DNA from: Cudoniella acicularis | Lineage: Eukaryota; Ascomycota; Leotiomycetes; Helotiales; Helotiaceae | Length of the DNA: 11,862 nucleotides | Reading direction: 5' to 3' | Assembly (NCBI GenBank): GCA_013054445.1 | Contig: JAAMPI010001643.1 | Span: forward strand, 1-11,862 | Part shown: positions 7,344 to 11,862 of the stretch, piece after piece | Layout of the letters: the number at the start of each line of letters is the position of its first letter | How positions within the stretch are numbered: the first letter of the stretch is position 1 | Position numbers and translations under genes: made by a program | The notes under the pieces: generated by a model | Seen by the model: the letters and a program-made list of their open reading frames with translations, nothing else | Databases searched by the model: none | What the model was told of the DNA's origin: nothing

Positions 7344-8288
7344 CTAAATCTGGTTCTGGTCCTGATCACCACGCAGCAGCCTTTCTACGCGGGTTCTGGT
7401 GCAAGGGTCTGTAATTGTGCCTTTGAGGTAGTAGATGCTCTTATTAAACAGTTCATTGTGTGGGAGAGGGTTAATATAATCTCCCATCAAGTCCACATCT
7501 ATAGCGTCGCCCCTTTCTACTACCCAGGACTCTTCAAAATAGCATTGGCCTTTTTTCATGACCTCCCATGCTAGCAGACCAAACGAGAAGATGTCAGTTG
7601 ACATTGCAGATTCTATATCGACAATTGCGGATGGATCATCCGCTCCGACAGTAGATTGACCAAAGTCTGAAATTTTCACAGTCTACGAGTCATCGCTTTG
7701 AAATATTAGAGCATTTTGAGTTTTGACATCTCCATGGCATATTCGCAATTGATGTAGGGCCGTGATGCCGCGTGAGACTTGAAGCATGAAATCGACAAGG
7801 ATTTTATCCGGAAAAGTATCATGATGTTCGATGAGGAAGGATTTGAGTGTCCCGTAGGAAGAATACTCAAAAATGAATGAAAGATACGGTTGCCCACCGT
7901 CTTCATCGAGGCAAATCCCAAGGACTTTAATGATGTTCGGATGGCCACGTAAGTAGCCGTGATTGAGTATGCGTAGCTCAAGGCAGAGTTGATAAAGCTC
8001 TCTCTCAAAAGCTTGAACATTTTGTTTACCTCGAGATTCGGTTCGGAGCCGGCTCTGCTCTACGGCGACAATCTCTCCTTTGGAGGTCCGCCCCTGATGT
8101 ACTATGGCGAAACCACCGCTACCGAGCGAGAGATGTCCTAATTTGTGAATTTGGAGTGTCCAAGAGTCATATATGCTTATACCAGCAGCGGTGATGGCCA
8201 CTAAAAAGTCCAACGCGGTGCACAATAAAGGGCGGGGTGCTTGACCGTCAACGGTAGAGGTGAATGTAGGCCAGGATAGTGATGTCAT
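7344..8288 (-). pseudogene. decayed fungal protein kinase
   Basis: The frame starts at ATG 8288 and covers a protein-kinase domain interrupted by TAG at 7685-7683. Seen in order: glycine loop LGSGGFAIVHQG (55-66); IVAVEQSR, where the ATP-anchoring lysine of the VAVK motif is Glu77 (codon GAG); helix-C ERELYQLCLELRILNH; hinge FIFEYSSYGTLKSFL; catalytic loop HGDVKTQN with Asp187, Lys189 and Asn192; then the stop after FQSDDS. The same frame continues as TVKISDFG (codons 203-210), keeping the DFG metal-binding motif. Only about 17 residues separate DFG from STDIFSFG, so the activation segment and the APE motif are missing. The tail ends at 7344 (RVERLLRGDQDQNQI). Three independent lesions make an active kinase very unlikely. 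As I recall, related fungal kinases are often one domain of larger signalling or NLR-like proteins; nothing here shows such an extension. Confidence 0.82.
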
Positions 8289-8846
8289 ATCTTTGGGCTT
8301 GAGGGAACTCGAAATTTGTACAAATGGCTTGGTTCTGTAAGCCCACTTGCCGAATACGTGTTGTTGAAGGTACAGGAAATGAGGGATATAGCGGAGTGCG
8401 CTCTATTTCCTGCCCCCGGCCAGGGTCCTAGATCTTGCTGTTTTAGCAACTAGGCACGTGAAATTTAGAACAGCTCACGAACTCGACGTGCAGCCCCTTT
8501 TGTTATGCAATAACGCCTAGGAAGACAAAGCAACGGCGGCTTGGGCTAATGCCATTACTTTAGTAGCACTCTAGCATTTCTTTAGTAGCACTCTAGCATT
8601 TCTTGAAATTAAATGGCGAATGGCGGGCAGGCACGTTGATGCAAAAATTGGGGAACTCTCATGAGAAATTATGAATAGGCCAGCGCATTGTTTGCCTAAT
8701 TCGCCTCGCGAGGCATTCTCATCAATCAAAATGACCCGCCACGAGAGAAATCCTCTACCCTCTAATCAACTAACCGCCCATTGGTGTCATCAACGTTTCA
8801 CGGCTGTTTGCTGTTATAAGGCTCGGCGTTGGGATTTCCGCTAGAT
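8289..8846. other. intergenic region with small repeats
   Basis: This is the 5' flank of the kinase relic plus unassigned sequence; no gene is visible. It contains a 22-bp tandem duplication (annotated separately), a 12-bp perfect palindrome GCCTCGCGAGGC at 8703-8714, and an inverted pair TGGCGGG (8621-8627) and CCCGCCA (8735-8741), with partly complementary inner flanks (TTGATG and CATCAA). The inverted pair could mark a very small MITE of about 120 bp, but it is short and unsupported by a target duplication. Confidence 0.35.
8558..8601. repeat. 22-bp perfect tandem duplication
   Basis: The unit beginning CTTTAGTAGCACTCTAGC occupies 8558-8579 and repeats without mismatch at 8580-8601, followed by the first three bases of a third copy. 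Perfect identity implies a recent slippage or end-joining event. No coding sequence is affected. Confidence 0.85.
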
Positions 8847-9071
8847 TGTCACGACCCAGTGTCACGTGAAGAGATATGTGACCGGGGATCGTGGGGATCA
8901 CACGGTCCATAGAGCGAGTGATCCGTGCGATCCAGAAACCACCACCTATATAGCCATATAGATTTCCTTAGTAGAGCTGCGTGCTCAACTCATATAATCT
9001 TAGCAAGATAACATTCTACCTTGATCTGCTTGACACCTCAACGACGATTAAACCCAGCAACCCACGTGACA
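8847..9071. mobile_element. solo LTR, gypsy-type
   Basis: The 225-bp segment starts TGTCACG and ends CGTGACA, a perfect 7-bp inverted terminal match with the TG...CA ends of LTRs. TGTCACG-type ends are common in fungal Ty3/gypsy elements (established, from memory). Inside is a promoter-like CCTATATAGCCATATAG at about 8944. The flanking five bases are TAGAT left and TAGCA right; three of five match, as expected for an old target-site duplication. No internal gag or pol sequence is present, so this is a solo LTR left by recombination. Orientation is undetermined. Confidence 0.7.
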
Positions 9072-9277
9072 TAGCATTACCCCTACTGTAATATGAAAAT
9101 AAAAAGCCAAATTCGATATCACATAAATATAGACGTAAGTACATACACGTTCCTTGGATTCTCTAGCAATACATAGCTAATGACCTTATACTTCTACAAC
9201 ATAATCTAAAGTGACAAAATATTTTACACACCTGACAAATGAGTTAAAAATATAGCTTTTTCCTACTTGGGAATGGT
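9072..9277. other. 3' flank of the permease gene
   Basis: This is AT-rich sequence between the solo LTR and the permease stop codon. It should hold the 3' untranslated region of the permease. Nothing else is recognised. Confidence 0.4.
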
Positions 9278-11302
9278 TTATTTCACACCCTTGCCGCTGC
9301 CCTCTGACCCCGAAGCTTCTTCTGAAGTTAGCACAGGATCCATGCCCACAACTTCGCCATTCGCCAGATTTTCGATGTTGACTCTTGGCCCCGTGAAGTT
9401 TTTCCTTCCATCAACAAACCATTGGACAATAGAAATGACAAGGATGATGAAGAATACAACGACACAGTAGTCTGCATGATGTTAATGAATGTTCAATTTT
9501 AGGTAAACAAGGAATGTAGCTGTGAGAACTCAGAGCACTTGTGCGCTGAGGCGTGAAGGTGTTGGCAAGACTTACTCATATTTGATCCAGTGACAGGCAA
9601 ATCGGGTGGAAACAAGAACAAAACGGTAGTCAGAATGACATACGCGAGACCAATCTAGCAAACAATTTTTTAGCAGGGCCTCTCACGAGTCAGATATTTT
9701 AAACATACCAGGTTAGCAATCCACCCAAGAAGACTCGGGATTCGAAAAGGTCTGGACGCAGGAAGCATCTTCCTTCCGCGAATGCAATTTATCGCAATGG
9801 GAATTCCATACGAAACACCGAGAGCGACGACCGATGCGGAGATGATTGCGTTGAAGGCACTGTTTTAGGTCAGGACGTGGTTAGATGGAATGGGGGTTAG
9901 TACATGTCATACCTACTTGATCCCAGAAAGATACATCCGAAGATGACTACCAGTGCCACTGTCAGGTACAAAGCGTTGAGAGGTAACTCGAGGGCTGGGT
10001 GAACCTTTGCGAATACGCGGGAAAATGGGAGGCCGCCATCCCTGGGCAAGTTTTGTTAGCCCGTACATACACAAATGAAGGCTAGGATGTGGTGTGCGCA
10101 CCTCGCAAACGCATAAGTCATTCGTGTGGATGTGGTCATAATAGTTGTTGTGGCGAACAGTAAACACACCAATGGGAAACTGAGAAAATTATTAGCGAAC
10201 CAATCGATGGATGAAATATCAGAAAGGAAGGTCAAACATGAGCAAGCAAATCGCACCAGCTTTGTTAGATGTGGCGTTGTAGAAGATTTTGAGAAGTGGT
10301 CCTGCTGACGACAAAATAACCCCATCAGGGCCATCAATTGGCCCCGCCACGAATAGCAAAACCAGGAGAAAAATGAATCCGGTAAAGACACCTATCAAAA
10401 CACACGCAATCATGATTTTCGGTCCTTCAACAGCGGGATTGGGAATTTCCTCGATCACTGAGCAATTGGATTAGTATTGGAATTTTGAGGAAGCAAGAAG
10501 GCATACTGTGAGCCACAGCATCGAAACCCGTCAAGCCAAGGCCAGCCTGCAATAGCCCCAACAACCACGCAATTCCATCGGGCCAGCCTGTTTCGTTCAA
10601 AAACTGTGTGAAGACAAATTTCGCCGAGGAATATTCCGGAGATGCGCAGGCCAAAAGGGTGATAGAGATGACTATGAATCCGAAAATCGACCAAATGAAT
10701 GCGGATCTGGTTATCATAGGTAGTGCGCCGGTCATGAAAGCATTGATCAGAAAAGCAACAAGATTGTATCCAATGTAAATGAGGAATTGGTGCCAGCGTT
10801 GGGAAACATAGGTATCATTCATGAGTGAAATGATGCCATTGATCAATTGACTTCCCAGTAACCCTCCGGATGCAACAAGTGCGATCCAGCCAGAGACATT
10901 AATCCAACCAGTGATCCAACTAAGGAGAGGGACCCATTTCTTCCAGCTGATGACAGCAACCCAATGATATTGACGCGCGGTCGGGATGATGCGGACAGGA
11001 ATTCGGCGAGCGATGCGGCCAAGCAAAGATTACACACCCCAGCAGCTATAATTGTGTCAACAAGTTGCTCAGAAATCCAAACAAGGTAAAATCATCTTAC
11101 TTATTAATCCCCAGAGCACAGAGGCTGGTCCACCACTGGGCAATGCCAATGACAAGCTCGCAGACAATGCGGTCCATGAGTTCAGGATTGCGAATGCAAG
11201 GCCAAGCATAGCAAGGGGCGAAAAGTTCCTATTCAACTTGCTCTTGTGCCCAAGAGCAGCAAGTTGAGCAGCATCAGGATCAATATCCTTGGCAGATGAC
11301 AT
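9278..11302 (-). CDS. amino-acid/choline permease (APC superfamily), frameshift in exon 2
   Basis: This is a plasma-membrane permease of the fungal GABA/choline type (APC superfamily, ACT family). Eight exons can be traced: 11302-11101, 11045-10507, 10457-10238, 10179-10102, 10041-9913, 9859-9709, 9654-9576, 9471-9278. Introns are 49-60 nt except the last (104 nt), with donors such as GTAAGA, GTATGC and GTATGT, and acceptors TATAG, CTCAG and CCCAG. Landmarks: GLAFAILNSW and GGPASVLWG (TM1 region), CNLCLAASLAEFLSA, QYHWVAVISWKKW, GWPDGIAWLLGLLQAGLG, AHMIEEIPNPAVEGPKIM, TTTIMTTSTRMTYAFARDGG, IRGRKMLPASRPFRIP, PPDLPVTGSNMNYC, and the tail DGRKNFTGPRV. The reading makes about 529 residues, normal for the family. 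The exons sum to 1592 nt, two more than a multiple of three: at 10984-10990 the frame must jump between LSA and PTARQYHW. Either this is a recent pseudogene or a sequence error. Confidence 0.85.
10978..10992 (-). other. frameshift site in permease exon 2
   Basis: On the minus strand the bases read GCATCATCCCGACCG. The upstream frame gives SLAEFLSA then SSRPRVN; the downstream frame gives IPTARQYHW. Homologues of this type carry a block like SAYPTAGGQYHW (from memory), so two extra bases sit where the tyrosine codon should be, and one glycine codon seems lost after PTA. No intron of workable length can bridge the site: the nearest GT...AG pair would enclose only 28 nt. Confidence 0.75.
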
Positions 11303-11435
11303 GATTGGAAGATTTTCAGCTTTCTTTCAGATTGATTTCCAGAAAGAAAAGAGAATATGCAGTGGAAGAAGCACTCATGCAGCGATTTTGATTTTGTACA
11401 TGTGGCGAAAAGGAACGCGCTGACCTCCACATTCC

Positions 11436-11464
11436 TGATAGAACATTCGATAATGCTTCTATCT
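11436..11464. promoter_or_regulatory. cluster of GATA motifs upstream of the permease
   Basis: Three HGATAR matches lie within 29 bp, about 135-160 bp before the ATG: TGATAG (11436-11441), CGATAA (11448-11453), and AGATAG on the minus strand (11464-11459). In filamentous fungi, AreA/NIT2 activates permease genes under nitrogen limitation through paired GATA sites. The distance and gene type fit that role, but single GATA motifs are common by chance. Confidence 0.4.
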
Positions 11465-11587
11465 GATATGACAAGGCCTGGTTAGTCAAGAATGGGGAGA
11501 GGAAAGTGAAAACTCTGAATAGAGTTCGTGTTTGTACGTAAAAAAGTGGCACTCCGTCAACGATCAGATCCTTGAAAACAAGCATCT

Positions 11588-11645
11588 GCCGGGGCGAACG
11601 CCATCCCGGGGCCCGGACGAGCCGCCCCCCGCATTTTAACCGGGG
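11588..11645. promoter_or_regulatory. GC-rich island upstream of the permease
   Basis: The stretch is much richer in G and C than its surroundings. It contains CCGGG-G-CCCGG (11606-11616) and an everted CCG-N9-CGG (11629-11643, the arms of CCCCGCATTTTAACCGGGG). Zn2Cys6 regulators bind paired CGG/CCG triplets, and CCGGGG/GCGGGG also match the CreA consensus SYGGRG. A regulatory role is inference. Confidence 0.3.
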
Positions 11646-11862
11646 TCGATACCAAGGCATGCTTGTGTCCAGGTGACAAGATGGGACCAAACACATAAAA
11701 TGAGACAATTGTTGGTTAATACCGCTGGGGAAGAGAAAAGGTCCAAACAAGAAAGCTGAGTCCTTGCGGAGGCTGACTTGGAAGCCTAAATATTTTGTGT
11801 ATTAAATATGAAAAGACAAGTACAATAAATCATTTGCAACCCGCGAAATTCAGATAAAGTAA
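11646..11862. other. right-end flank, no gene seen
   Basis: This is distal upstream sequence of the permease. The minus-strand reading at 11316-11750 covers part of it but lacks any protein character. Another GATAA lies at the extreme right end. Confidence 0.35.

Noticed and set aside
7680..7690. The kinase stop codon explained by an intron
   Set aside because: The reading resumes in the same frame two codons later with TVKISDFG, and no donor and acceptor pair of workable size flanks the TAG.
4815..11302. A biosynthetic gene cluster built around the hydrolase and permease
   Set aside because: No synthase, tailoring enzyme or pathway regulator is present in the window, and two of the three loci are broken.
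11316..11750. 144-codon minus-strand reading upstream of the permease
   Set aside because: The translation is compositionally odd, spans the GC-rich island and GATA sites, lacks a domain and occupies the expected promoter.
1..11862. CRISPR array, bacterial operon, rRNA or prophage structure
   Set aside because: No spaced direct repeats, ribosome-binding-site-led gene strings or rRNA-like sequence are present; spliced genes point to a fungus.

Overview
The window reads as an accessory, gene-poor stretch of a filamentous ascomycete genome (Pezizomycotina, probably Eurotiales such as Aspergillus or Penicillium; the genus is inference). The evidence is short introns of 47 to 104 nt with GTATGT or GTAAGT donors and CTAAC- or CTAAT-like branch sites, a fungal-only membrane family (DUF6536), a gypsy-type solo LTR beginning TGTCACG and ending CGTGACA, a fungal-style kinase, and two AT-rich blocks that look like RIP (repeat-induced point mutation) relics.

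Layout, left to right. Positions 1-318 hold non-coding DNA with a striking 16-bp palindromic repeat. Positions 319-1114 (minus strand) hold the N-terminal part of a DUF6536 membrane-protein gene, with recognisable introns, a truncated 3' end and a probable frameshift. Positions 1390-1860 are very AT-rich. An orphan gene (plus strand, ATG most likely at 2267) ends at 3442, or at 3596 if a 52-nt intron is spliced. Positions 3600-4810 are non-coding, with a second AT-rich block and an LTR-like or tRNA-like repeat remnant. An intact secreted serine hydrolase of the TAP-like S33 family occupies 4815-6386 on the minus strand, with a TATA box. A weak coding remnant lies at 6593-6878. A decayed protein kinase on the minus strand (7344-8288) carries a Lys-to-Glu change at the ATP-lysine position, an in-frame stop and a missing activation segment. 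A 22-bp tandem duplication and a 225-bp solo LTR fill the gap before the last gene. That gene is an eight-exon amino-acid/choline permease on the minus strand (9278-11302), whose only visible lesion is a frameshift in exon 2. Its upstream region has a cluster of GATA motifs and a GC-rich block.

The genes do not form an evident pathway. A secreted peptidase-like enzyme and a permease could both serve scavenging of nitrogenous compounds, but that link is inference and the permease looks broken. The main theme is decay: three of the five main loci carry disabling lesions, and transposon debris lies between them. I found no CRISPR array, intact rRNA or tRNA, intact transposase, or convincing new multi-gene system.
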